In this document: piece by piece, positions 55,078 to 63,020 of the stretch
Numbering within the stretch: position 1 is the stretch's first letter
How the letters are laid out: each line of letters begins with the position of its first letter
From: Mycobacterium sp.
GTDB taxonomy: Bacteria; Actinomycetota; Actinomycetes; Mycobacteriales; Mycobacteriaceae
Assembly: GCA_016197405.1 (NCBI GenBank)
Contig: JACPVR010000019.1
Span: 62,001-126,000, forward strand
Direction: 5' to 3'
DNA length: 64,000 nucleotides
Program-made: the position numbers and the translations under genes
Notes under the pieces: model-generated
Seen by the model: only the letters and a program-made list of their open reading frames with translations
Databases searched by the model: none
What the model was told of the DNA's origin: nothing

Positions 55078-55890
55078 TCATTTTGCCGCCTTGGCGCGGC
55101 GGGCGTCGAGGATCACTTGCAGGATCAGTACCAGTACCGCGACGGTCATCAGCACGGTCGAGACGGCGTAGGCGCCGTATTCGTTGCCGCGCAGATAGCG
55201 ATCGGAGACCAGCAGTGTCAGGGTCTGGGATTGTCCGGGCAGGTTCGATGACACCATGATCACCGCGCCGTATTCGCCCAGGGTGCGCGCGATGGTGAGC
55301 ACCACACCGTAGGTCAGACCCCAACGGATGGACGGCAGCGTGATACGCCAGAAGGTCTGCCACCACTGGGCACCCAGCGTCGAGGCCGCTTCTTCCTGAT
55401 CGGTGCCCAATTCGTGCAGCACCGGTTCGACCTCGCGGATGACGAACGGCACGGTGACGAAGATGCTGGCGAGCACGATGCCGGGGAAGCTGAAGATGAT
55501 CTTGAACCCGAGGTCACTCTCGACGAACCCGAAGAGCCCTGCCGATCCCCACAGCAGGATGAGCGCGACGCCGACGACCACCGGTGACACCGCGAAAGGC
55601 AGGTCGATGATGGCCTGCAGCGCGCTCTTGCCGCGGAACTTGTTGCGCGCCAGCACCAGTGCCGTCGGCACGCCGAACAGCACGTTGAGCGGCACCACGA
55701 TCGCCACCACCAGCAGCGACAGTTGCAGTGCCGACACCGCGGCGGGCGTGCTGATCGAGGCGAAGAAGGCTCCGATACCCGGCGCGAACGTCCGCCACAG
55801 GATCAGCGCGACGGGGACGACGACCAGCACCCCGACATAGGCCAGCGCGAGGAATCGAAGCAGATACCGCACCGGCGCTGAGAGCGTCAT
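55078..55890 (-). CDS. cysW: Sulfate ABC transporter permease CysW
   Basis: 270 residues with about six membrane helices and the ABC-permease EAA loop (EEAASTLGAQWWQTFWRITL) that docks CysA. No cysteine and only two internal methionines. Overlaps cysT by 4 bases (ATGA). Confidence 0.94.
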   Translation of the reverse strand: MTLSAPVRYLLRFLALAYVGVLVVVPVALILWRTFAPGIGAFFASISTPAAVSALQLSLLVVAIVVPLNVLFGVPTALVLARNKFRGKSALQAIIDLPFAVSPVVVGVALILLWGSAGLFGFVESDLGFKIIFSFPGIVLASIFVTVPFVIREVEPVLHELGTDQEEAASTLGAQWWQTFWRITLPSIRWGLTYGVVLTIARTLGEYGAVIMVSSNLPGQSQTLTLLVSDRYLRGNEYGAYAVSTVLMTVAVLVLILQVILDARRAKAAK

Positions 55891-56741
55891 CGTGCCTGCT
55901 CCTCCCGCTTGGCCGCACGGGAGCCGATAGCCCGCAGGATGAACAGCACGACGAACGAGATAGCCAGCAGCACAATCGAGATCGCCGCGGCACCGGTGCG
56001 GTCGTCATTCTCGATCAGGGTGCGAATCCACTGCGACGACACCTCGGTCTCACCGGGCACGGCGCCGCCGATGAGCACCACCGAACCGAATTCCCCGATG
56101 GCGCGCGAAAATGCCAGGCCCGCACCGGAAAGCAGGGCGGGCAACAGCGCGGGCAGGATCACCTTCAAGAAGATGGTCGCGTTGTTGGCGCCCAGCGACG
56201 CCGCGGCCTGCTCCACCTCGTAGTCGAGCTCGAGCAACACCGGCTGCACCGAACGCACCACGAACGGCAAGGTCACGAAGAGCAGCGCGATACCCACACC
56301 CAACTGGGTGTGCTGCAGGTGCAGGTCGATGGGGCTGTTGGGACCGTAGAGCGCCAGCATCACCAGGCTGGCCACGATGGTGGGCAGCGCGAACGGCAGG
56401 TCGATGACGGCGTCGACGAGCCGCTTGGCCGGAAAATCGTCACGCGTCAGAACCCAGGCGACCAGCAGCCCGAATACCGCGTTGATCAGCGTGACGCCGA
56501 TCGAGATCGTCAGCGTCACGCGGAACGACTCCACCGCGGCATTGGAGGTGACCGCCAGCCAGAAGGCGTTCCAGCCGCCTTTCGCCGACTGCCACAGGAT
56601 CGCGGCGAGCGGCAGCAGCACGATGACGGAAAGCCACAGGGTGGCGGCGCCGACACGCAGCCCGGTGCTGCCGTGCCGGTATCCCCGCGGGCCCGGCGCT
56701 TTGGCCGGGCCCGGTTCGGCGATGGTTGCCGCCGATGTCAT
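55887..56741 (-). CDS. cysT: Sulfate ABC transporter permease CysT
   Basis: 284 residues, six predicted membrane helices, EAA loop EQAAASLGANNATIFLKVIL. A basic, Pro-rich cytoplasmic N-terminus of about 30 residues precedes the first helix. No cysteine and one internal methionine. Overlaps subI by 4 bases. It forms the channel together with CysW. Confidence 0.94.
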   Translation of the reverse strand: MTSAATIAEPGPAKAPGPRGYRHGSTGLRVGAATLWLSVIVLLPLAAILWQSAKGGWNAFWLAVTSNAAVESFRVTLTISIGVTLINAVFGLLVAWVLTRDDFPAKRLVDAVIDLPFALPTIVASLVMLALYGPNSPIDLHLQHTQLGVGIALLFVTLPFVVRSVQPVLLELDYEVEQAAASLGANNATIFLKVILPALLPALLSGAGLAFSRAIGEFGSVVLIGGAVPGETEVSSQWIRTLIENDDRTGAAAISIVLLAISFVVLFILRAIGSRAAKREEQAR

Positions 56742-57790
56742 CCCGTGGCCTGCTTGTAGATCTTGGTGATCGAGCCGTTCTCCTTGTCGAACAGTGCCGG
56801 GTCGACCTCACTCCACCCGCCCAGATCGGCGATGGTCCACAGCTTCTCCGGGGTCGGGAAATCCTTCGCGAAGTCCGCGGCGACCGCCGGATCGACCGGA
56901 CGGAAACCAGCCTCGGCCCACAGCTTCTGGCCTTCGGGCGTGTAGAGGAAGTTCTTCAGCGCCACGGCCTTGTCCTGATGCGCGCTGCCGGTCACCACCG
57001 CGACCGGGTTCTCGATCTTGAACGTCTGCGGCGGGTTGACGTGCTCGACATCCTTGCCCTGACGCTCGACGTTGATGGCTTCGTTCTCATAGGAGATCAG
57101 CACGTCACCGGTGCCCTGCAGGAAGACATCGGTGGCTTCGCGTCCGGAACCCGGACGGGTCTTGACATGCTCGGTCACCAGCTTGTTGACGAAGTCCAGG
57201 CCGGCCGCTGCGTCCTTGCCGCCATTGCTCTTGGCGGCGTAGGGCGCCAACAGGTTCCACTTGGCCGAACCCGAGCTCAGCGGGCTGGGCGTGACGACCT
57301 CCAGGCCGGGCTGCAGCAGATCGTCCCAGTCCTTGATGTTCTTCGGGTTGCCCTTGCGCACCACCAGCGACACTACCGATCCGAACGGGATGCCCTTGGT
57401 GGCGTCGGCGTTCCAGTCCTTGGCGACCTTGTCGGCCTTGACCAGGCGTGTCACATCGGGTTCGACCGAGAAGTTGACGATATCGGCGGGTTTTCCGTCG
57501 ACGACGGCGCGGGACTGATCGCCGGAAGCGCCGTAGGACGTGGTCACCGCGACACCCTTGCCCTCGGGTGTGGCCGCGAACGCGGGGATGATCTTGCTCC
57601 AGCCGGGTTCGGGCACGGCGTAGGCCACCAGAGTCAGGGTGGTGTCGGCGGCCGGGCCGCCGCTTTCACCTGCCACGTCACTGGATCCGCCACCGTAGGC
57701 GGCGAGCAGGGACGCGGTGAGGGCGAGCGCGGTGACCGAGGTCAACCGCAGCGCGCGCGGCAAGCGTTTGGCGGGACGGGCGGAAGTCAT
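56738..57790 (-). CDS. subI: Sulfate-binding protein SubI, lipobox Cys replaced by Tyr
   Basis: Extracytoplasmic substrate-binding subunit of the sulfate importer, 350 residues. The signal sequence LTSVTALALTASLLAAYGGG has the form of a lipoprotein signal, but the invariant Cys is Tyr32 (codon TAC at 57697-57695; TGC would be Cys). The binding domain shows LTLVAYAVPEPGWSKIIPAF, SYGASGDQSRAV, DIVNFSVEPDVTRL, PLSSGSAKWNLLAPYA and DVLISYENEA, all typical of the sulfate/thiosulfate family. No cysteine and no internal methionine occur. It may be released, held by an uncleaved signal helix, or this may be a sequencing error. ATG 57790 is the first gene of the operon. Confidence 0.92.
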   Translation of the reverse strand: MTSARPAKRLPRALRLTSVTALALTASLLAAYGGGSSDVAGESGGPAADTTLTLVAYAVPEPGWSKIIPAFAATPEGKGVAVTTSYGASGDQSRAVVDGKPADIVNFSVEPDVTRLVKADKVAKDWNADATKGIPFGSVVSLVVRKGNPKNIKDWDDLLQPGLEVVTPSPLSSGSAKWNLLAPYAAKSNGGKDAAAGLDFVNKLVTEHVKTRPGSGREATDVFLQGTGDVLISYENEAINVERQGKDVEHVNPPQTFKIENPVAVVTGSAHQDKAVALKNFLYTPEGQKLWAEAGFRPVDPAVAADFAKDFPTPEKLWTIADLGGWSEVDPALFDKENGSITKIYKQATG

Positions 57791-57912
57791 GTGGAGGGCC
57801 TTTCTGCGGATTCGACGAGGATTTGGAGTCCCGCCACGCAGTAAGGAGTTGGATCGGTCGTCAGGCCAGAGCAACGGCCATCACCGACACCAGACCGCGG
57901 ACGGGTGTGGAG

Positions 57913-58005
57913 TCAGCGACAACAACAGACATCAGCAACAGCGCTCAAACCCACGGCAATGAGGGCCACGATGTGGCCGCTCTTGTTGCCGGACGCTGTT
58001 TGCAT
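57913..58005 (-). CDS. Leaderless polycysteine leader peptide (subI attenuator)
   Basis: A 30-codon frame from ATG 58005, beginning MQTASGNKSG and ending VADVCCCR at TGA, so three consecutive Cys codons lie just before the stop. It is 123 bases upstream of subI. The ATG is preceded at 7 bases by TACGCT (58018-58013), a TANNNT -10 giving a leaderless start. The design equals the one before nirA although the peptides are unrelated outside the Cys run. Cysteine-responsive attenuation by such leaders is established in M. smegmatis. Confidence 0.75.
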   Translation of the reverse strand: MQTASGNKSGHIVALIAVGLSAVADVCCCR

Positions 58006-58012
58006 GGCGCGA

Positions 58013-58018
58013 AGCGTA
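58013..58018 (-). promoter_or_regulatory. Candidate -10 of the sulfate transporter operon
   Basis: TACGCT on the minus strand, 7 bases upstream of the leader-peptide ATG at 58005; it fits the mycobacterial TANNNT element and a leaderless transcription start. Confidence 0.6.
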
Positions 58019-58057
58019 ACAGAATCGCCGCGAGTCGCATCCGCGGCCGGCGCGGTT

Positions 58058-58135
58058 TCAGCGCGTGACGAACCACATCACGATGACCAGTATCACCAGC
58101 AGAACCAGGATCGTCGTGACACGGGATCGTGGCAT
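58058..58135 (-). CDS. 25-residue single-helix membrane peptide
   Basis: A 26-codon frame: MPRSRVTTILVLLVILVIV, then MWFVTR. A basic N-terminus and one hydrophobic helix of about 17 residues make a plausible small membrane protein. It starts 5 bases after the stop of the small gene upstream on the same strand, so it is probably co-translated with it. No function is recognised. Confidence 0.5.
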   Translation of the reverse strand: MPRSRVTTILVLLVILVIVMWFVTR

Positions 58136-58140
58136 CGGAC

Positions 58141-58335
58141 TCACGACTTACTCCGATCTGCGCGGCGGATCCGGCGTTCCAGCCGGATGGCGTGGCCCAG
58201 CAGCTTGTCGAGCAGCACCGCGGCGCCGTAGGCCAGGGCCAGCACGACCGGCATGACGACGAGGGTCTGCAGGACGAATCCGAGGCCGGAAAGCCACAAT
58301 TCGACCCCATCCCACCAACTCAGGAACCCGGCCAT
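58141..58335 (-). CDS. Small membrane protein (Rv2401A position)
   Basis: 64 residues: MAGFLSWWDGVELWLSGLGF, a hydrophobic stretch LQTLVVMPVVLALAYGAAVL, and a basic C-terminus (RLERRIRRADRSKS). One or two membrane passes. A similar small membrane protein is annotated at this place in M. tuberculosis. Function unknown. Divergent from the FAD monooxygenase, with 23 bases between starts. Confidence 0.75.
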   Translation of the reverse strand: MAGFLSWWDGVELWLSGLGFVLQTLVVMPVVLALAYGAAVLLDKLLGHAIRLERRIRRADRSKS

Positions 58336-58346
58336 TGTCACCACCC

Positions 58347-58352
58347 TACGAT
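58347..58352 (+). promoter_or_regulatory. Candidate -10 of the FAD monooxygenase gene
   Basis: TACGAT (TANNNT) ending 6 bases before the GTG at 58359, so the transcript probably begins at or next to the start codon. Confidence 0.5.
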
Positions 58353-58358
58353 CAGTGG

Positions 58359-59600
58359 GTGGCGACCCCCACATCCGATGAAGAATCGACCACCTGCCTG
58401 ATCTCCGGCGGCGGCCCCGCCGGGATGATGTTGGCGCTGCTCCTGGCCCGCGCGGGCGTGGCCGTCACCGTCATGGAGAAGCACGCCGACTTCCTGCGGG
58501 ATTTCCGCGGTGACACCGTGCACGCCAGCACGCTGCGGTTACTCGACGAACTGGGGCTCGGTCCGGTGTTCGAGCGGGTGCCGCACCGGCTGATCTCCAG
58601 CCTCACCCTCAAGATGATGGGCACCCCGCTGGCGTTGAACCTCGACCACCTGCCGGGGCGGCACAAACACATCGCGCTGGTCCCGCAGTGGGACTTCCTG
58701 GAGATGCTGGCGACCGCGGCGCAGGCCGAGCCGTCATTCACCCTGCTGCGCAGCACCGAGGTGCTCGGACCGACGTACCACGACGGCCGAGTGACCGGCG
58801 TGCGTTACCGCGGGCCCGACGGTGTCGAGCGCCGGATGCGGGCCGCCCTGACGGTGGCCTGCGACGGCCGCTCGTCGGTACTGCGCGACGCCGCGGGTCT
58901 GGTGCCGCGCAACTACGGCGCCCCGATGGATGTCTGGTGGCTGCGGTTGCCGCGCCGCGACGGCGACCCGCACGGTCTCAACGGCGCCTTCGAGAACGGA
59001 CACGGCGCCGCGGTCATCGACCGCGGGGACTACTACCAGATCGCCTACCTGATCACGAAGGGCAGCGATGCGGCGCTGCGCGCCGAGGGCGCCGACGGTA
59101 TCGGCACGCTGCGGCGCGAGCTGTCCGCGCTGGTGCCCTGGCTTGCCGACCGGGTCGACGCGCTGACCTCGCTCGATGACGTCAAGCTGCTCGATGTGCA
59201 GGTCAACCGGCTGCGGCGGTGGTACACCGACGGGCTGCTGCTGATCGGCGACGCCGCGCACGCGATGTCCCCGATCGGCGGCGTCGGGATCAACCTGGCC
59301 GTCGCCGACGCGGTGGCCGCGGCCCGCATCCTGGCCGGCCCACTGAACGCCGGCACCGTCAGCACCCGCCGGCTGGCGCGTGTGCAGGCCCGTCGGTGGC
59401 TCCCGGCGGCGGTGATCCAGCGGGTACAGACACTGGCCGGCGACACGATCTTCGCGCCCATGCTGGCCCAGACGGCCGGAGACCGGGCGCCGGCGGGGGT
59501 CCGGCTGGCGGCCCGGTCGGCGCGGCTGCGGGCGGCGCTGGCCTACGGGGTGGCGATCGGCCCGCTGCCCGAGCACGCACCGGCCTACGCCCGCCGGTAG
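58359..59600 (+). CDS. FAD-dependent monooxygenase (PHBH/UbiH type)
   Basis: 413 residues of the class A flavoprotein hydroxylases. FAD-binding motifs: CLISGGGPAGMMLALLLARAG at the N-terminus, TVACDGRSSVLRDAAG (DG motif) near residue 165, and LLLIGDAAHAMSPIGGVGIN (GD motif) near residue 300. The substrate could be an aromatic compound, a polyketide or an antibiotic; sequence reading does not decide. The GTG at 58359 fits a leaderless start; the open frame continues 8 codons further upstream to a TTG. No clear functional link to neighbours. Confidence 0.86.
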   Translation: MATPTSDEESTTCLISGGGPAGMMLALLLARAGVAVTVMEKHADFLRDFRGDTVHASTLRLLDELGLGPVFERVPHRLISSLTLKMMGTPLALNLDHLPGRHKHIALVPQWDFLEMLATAAQAEPSFTLLRSTEVLGPTYHDGRVTGVRYRGPDGVERRMRAALTVACDGRSSVLRDAAGLVPRNYGAPMDVWWLRLPRRDGDPHGLNGAFENGHGAAVIDRGDYYQIAYLITKGSDAALRAEGADGIGTLRRELSALVPWLADRVDALTSLDDVKLLDVQVNRLRRWYTDGLLLIGDAAHAMSPIGGVGINLAVADAVAAARILAGPLNAGTVSTRRLARVQARRWLPAAVIQRVQTLAGDTIFAPMLAQTAGDRAPAGVRLAARSARLRAALAYGVAIGPLPEHAPAYARR

Positions 59601-59655
59601 GAATGCGCGCCGCCATAAGTAGACGGCGGACACGTATGGGGCCGATGATGTCCGA

Positions 59656-61692
59656 ATGACGACAGACGAGTTGCCGGTCGATCTGGGCAAAGGCACCGAC
59701 GGCAGCGCTGCCCGTGCCCGAGAGGCCGACCGCGGCCTGCCGCCGTACACCGTCACCGCTCCGGTGCCCTATGTACCGGCTGGCCCGCTGCGCAACCCGT
59801 TCCCGCAGATCGCCGACTACGGCTTCCTGTCGGACTGCGAGAACACCTGTCTGGTGTCCTCGGCGGGTTCGGTGGAGTGGTTGTGCGTCCCGCGTCCGGA
59901 CTCGCCGAGCGTCTTCGGGGCGATCCTGGACCGCGGTGCCGGCCATTTCCGGCTCGGCCCGTACGGCGTCTCGGTGCCCGCGGCCCGTCGCTATCTGCCG
60001 GGCAGTCTGATCCTGGAGACCACCTGGCAAACCCACACCGGCTGGGTCATCGTGCGCGAGGCCCTGGTGATGGGCCCGTGGCATGACATCGAGTCGCGCT
60101 CCCGCACGCACCGGCGCACCCCGATGGACTGGGACGCCGAGCACATCCTGTTGCGCACCGTGCGCTGTGTCAGCGGCACCGTGGAGCTGGTGATGAACTG
60201 TGAGCCGTCCTTCGACTACCACCGCGTGCCGGCGAAGTGGGAGTACTCGGCACAGGCTTACGGCGAGGCCATCGCGCGGGCCAGCCGCAACCCCGATGCG
60301 CATCCGACACTGCGGCTGACCACCAACCTGCGGCTGGGCCTGGAAGGTCACGAGGCGCGGGCGCGCACCCGGCTGTCCGAGGGTGACAACGTCTTCGTCG
60401 CGCTGAGCTGGTCGGGACACCCGGCGCCGCAGACCTATGAGGAAGCCGCCGACAAGATGTGGAAGACCAGCGAGTGCTGGCGGCAGTGGATCAACATCGG
60501 TGATTTCCCGGACCATCCGTGGCGCTCCTACCTGCAGCGCAGCGCGCTCACCCTGAAGGGGCTGACGTATTCGCCGACCGGGGCGCTGCTGGCCGCGAGC
60601 ACCACATCGCTGCCCGAGACACCGCAGGGTGAACGCAACTGGGACTACCGCTACGCCTGGGTGCGCGACTCCACGTTCGCACTGTGGGGCCTCTACACCT
60701 TGGGCCTGGACCGCGAGGCCGACGATTTCTTCGCCTTCATCGCCGACGTCTCCGGGGCCAACAACGGCGAACGGCATCCGCTGCAGGTGATGTACGGCGT
60801 GGGCGGTGAGCGCACCCTGGTCGAGGAGGAGCTCAACCACCTCTCCGGTTACGACAATTCGCGCCCGGTGCGCATCGGCAACGGTGCCTTCGACCAGATG
60901 CAGCACGACATCTGGGGCACCATGCTCGACTCGGTGTATCTGCACACCAAGTCTCGTGAGCAGATCCCGGAGACGCTGTGGCCGGTGCTCAAGGAGCAGG
61001 TCGAAGAGGCCATCAAGCATTGGAAGGAACCCGACCGCGGGATCTGGGAGGTGCGCGGGGAGCCGCAGCATTTCACCTCCAGCAAGATCATGTGCTGGGT
61101 GGCACTGGATCGTGGCTCGAAGCTGGCCGAGATCGAGGGTGAGAAGTCCTACGCCCAGCAGTGGCGGGCCATCGCCGAGGAGATCAAGGCCGACATCCTG
61201 GCCAAGGGTGTCGACTCCCGCGGCGTGCTGACACAGCGCTACGGCGACGACGCGCTCGATGCCTCACTGCTGCTAGCGGTGCTGACCCGGTTCCTGCCGC
61301 CGGATGATCCGCGGATCCGGGCGACGGTGCTGGCGATCGCCGACGAGCTCACCGAGGACGGGCTGGTGCTGCGGTACCGCACCGAGGAGACCGACGACGG
61401 ATTGTCCGGCGAGGAGGGCACTTTCACCATCTGCTCGTTCTGGCTGGTGTCGGCGCTGGTCGAGATCGGCGAGATTCACCGGGCCCGGCATCTGTGCGAG
61501 CGGTTGTTGTCCTTCGCCAGCCCGCTGCACCTCTACGCCGAGGAGATCGAGCCGCGTACCGGCCGCCATCTCGGCAACTTCCCGCAGGCCTTCACCCATC
61601 TGGCGCTGATCAACGCCGTGGTGCACGTCATCCGGGCCGAGGAGGAAGCCGACAGCTCCGGCGTCTTCGTCCCCGCCAACGCCCCCATGTAA
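59656..61692 (+). CDS. Glycoside hydrolase family 15 protein (trehalase/glucoamylase-like)
   Basis: 678 residues, in the position of M. tuberculosis Rv2402. The N-terminal beta-sandwich domain (about 45-290; FPQIADYGFLSDCENTCLVS, SVEWLCVPRPDSPSVFG) precedes an (alpha/alpha)6 barrel with WDYRYAWVRDSTFALWGLY, GYDNSRPVRIGN and EEGTFTICSFWLVSALVEIG. GH15 enzymes of this type in mycobacteria have been described as trehalases; glucoamylase or dextranase activity is the alternative. No signal peptide, so cytoplasmic. Its stop is 6 bases before palindrome copy D. Confidence 0.9.
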   Translation: MTTDELPVDLGKGTDGSAARAREADRGLPPYTVTAPVPYVPAGPLRNPFPQIADYGFLSDCENTCLVSSAGSVEWLCVPRPDSPSVFGAILDRGAGHFRLGPYGVSVPAARRYLPGSLILETTWQTHTGWVIVREALVMGPWHDIESRSRTHRRTPMDWDAEHILLRTVRCVSGTVELVMNCEPSFDYHRVPAKWEYSAQAYGEAIARASRNPDAHPTLRLTTNLRLGLEGHEARARTRLSEGDNVFVALSWSGHPAPQTYEEAADKMWKTSECWRQWINIGDFPDHPWRSYLQRSALTLKGLTYSPTGALLAASTTSLPETPQGERNWDYRYAWVRDSTFALWGLYTLGLDREADDFFAFIADVSGANNGERHPLQVMYGVGGERTLVEEELNHLSGYDNSRPVRIGNGAFDQMQHDIWGTMLDSVYLHTKSREQIPETLWPVLKEQVEEAIKHWKEPDRGIWEVRGEPQHFTSSKIMCWVALDRGSKLAEIEGEKSYAQQWRAIAEEIKADILAKGVDSRGVLTQRYGDDALDASLLLAVLTRFLPPDDPRIRATVLAIADELTEDGLVLRYRTEETDDGLSGEEGTFTICSFWLVSALVEIGEIHRARHLCERLLSFASPLHLYAEEIEPRTGRHLGNFPQAFTHLALINAVVHVIRAEEEADSSGVFVPANAPM

Positions 61693-61698
61693 CCCTCG

Positions 61699-61758
61699 GC
61701 GAGCGCGCGTGTCTGTACGCCGACACGCCGCCCCAGCCGTACAAAAGCGTGCGCTCGC
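61699..61758 (+). repeat. Dispersed palindromic repeat, copy D
   Basis: A 60-base element, same orientation as copy A: GCGAGCGCGCGTGTCTGTAC, core with ACACGCCG, then GTACAAAAGCGTGCGCTCGC. It fills the gap between the stops of the GH15 gene (61692) and the convergent gene at 61762. Confidence 0.87.
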
Positions 61759-61761
61759 GGA

Positions 61762-62997
61762 TCAGAAGTAGCCGTTGGCGGGCGGCGATATCGCGTTGAC
61801 GGCGTAATTGCCTGCCGCGTGAGCCTTGTAATCCAGCGGATTGTGGCTGGCCAGCGTGCGGGCATTGCGCCAGTGCCGGTCCAGGTTGAGCGCTCGTGAC
61901 GTGGCCGACGCTCCCCCGGTGTCGAAAAGCCGTTGTGCGGCAGACAAGGTCAACCGTTCGGCGACCAGTTGGGCTTCGGCGACCGTGACGGCGGCGGCCG
62001 CCAGCGCCGCCGGGTCGGCTTGTGCGCCGTCGTCGACGAGTGCGTCCAGGGTGTCGGCGGCGGCCAGCACCAAGGTCCGCGCTGCCGACGCCGACGCCGC
62101 GATCTCGCCGACGGCGTGCAGCACGAACGGATCATCGGCAGCCGCGGCGGCCAGCGAGTGCGCCGCGGGCCGGGCCCGGTTGCGGACGTATTCGACGGCG
62201 TCGGCGCGCACCGCGGCGGCGATACCGGCGGCCACTGCGGCAAGGTAGAGCTGCAGGAATGTGGTGCTGTGGCCGAGGTGGCTACCGTCAGACACCGTGG
62301 TCACCTCTACCGGGGCCACCGCGACATCGGTGAAATGCGTTGCGCCGCTGGCAGTGGCGCGCTGGCCGAAACCGTCCCAGTCGTCGAACAGTTCGACACC
62401 TTCGCGGTCGGTCGGTACGACGACCTGTACGTCGTTGCCGTCGTCGTCGATCGCCGATACGGCGATGACGTCGGCGTACAGCGTTCCCGTGGAATAGAAC
62501 TTGTGGCCGTTGAGCCGCAGCACACCGTCGGCACCGGCGAGCACCGTGGTCGCCGAACTCGACGGCGTTTTGCCCGTCGAGTCGGTGATGGCGTTGCCGA
62601 ACACCAGCCCGTCGTTGATCTTCGGGAACCACTCCTGGCGTTCGGCTTCGGTGGCACGGTTGCTCAGCAGTCGCTCGGCGAAACCGAAATGCGCCCGGAG
62701 TGCCTGTGCCACATTGGAACTGCCACTGGCGATATCGACGACAGCGCCCACCACATCGCGTATCGACCCACCGGGGCCGCCGTAGCGGACCGGTACCCGC
62801 AGGCCCAGCACACCGGTTTCGCGCAGGGTATCCACCTGTTCATAGGCCAGCACCCGGCGTTGTTCGTCGGCGGCGTCGGCGGCACGCAGTGCGTCGACGA
62901 CGGGCGCCAGCCGGGCCAGCCGCTGCTGCGTCGTGCCGCCCTGTGGTGGCCGCCGGAACGCCGGTCGCGCGGCTACCGCGTCAGAGGTGATCGTCAT
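61762..62997 (-). CDS. Acyl-CoA dehydrogenase-fold flavin monooxygenase (DszC/SfnB-like)
   Basis: 411 residues with the acyl-CoA dehydrogenase fold but in the monooxygenase branch. RVPVRYGGPGGSIRDVVGAV, DGLVFGNAITDSTGK, LRLNGHKFYSTGTLYADVIA and a C-terminal HNPLDYKAHAAGNYAVN resemble SfnB, DszC and related FMN-dependent enzymes that use reduced flavin to open or desulfurise organosulfur compounds. The usual catalytic Glu of dehydrogenases is not evident. ATG 62997. It follows the glutamine-synthetase-like gene by 23 bases and is probably co-transcribed. A sulfur-scavenging role is inference. Confidence 0.78.
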   Translation of the reverse strand: MTITSDAVAARPAFRRPPQGGTTQQRLARLAPVVDALRAADAADEQRRVLAYEQVDTLRETGVLGLRVPVRYGGPGGSIRDVVGAVVDIASGSSNVAQALRAHFGFAERLLSNRATEAERQEWFPKINDGLVFGNAITDSTGKTPSSSATTVLAGADGVLRLNGHKFYSTGTLYADVIAVSAIDDDGNDVQVVVPTDREGVELFDDWDGFGQRATASGATHFTDVAVAPVEVTTVSDGSHLGHSTTFLQLYLAAVAAGIAAAVRADAVEYVRNRARPAAHSLAAAAADDPFVLHAVGEIAASASAARTLVLAAADTLDALVDDGAQADPAALAAAAVTVAEAQLVAERLTLSAAQRLFDTGGASATSRALNLDRHWRNARTLASHNPLDYKAHAAGNYAVNAISPPANGYF

Positions 62998-63020
62998 CGA
63001 ATCCTTCTGTCCCTGCCGGG

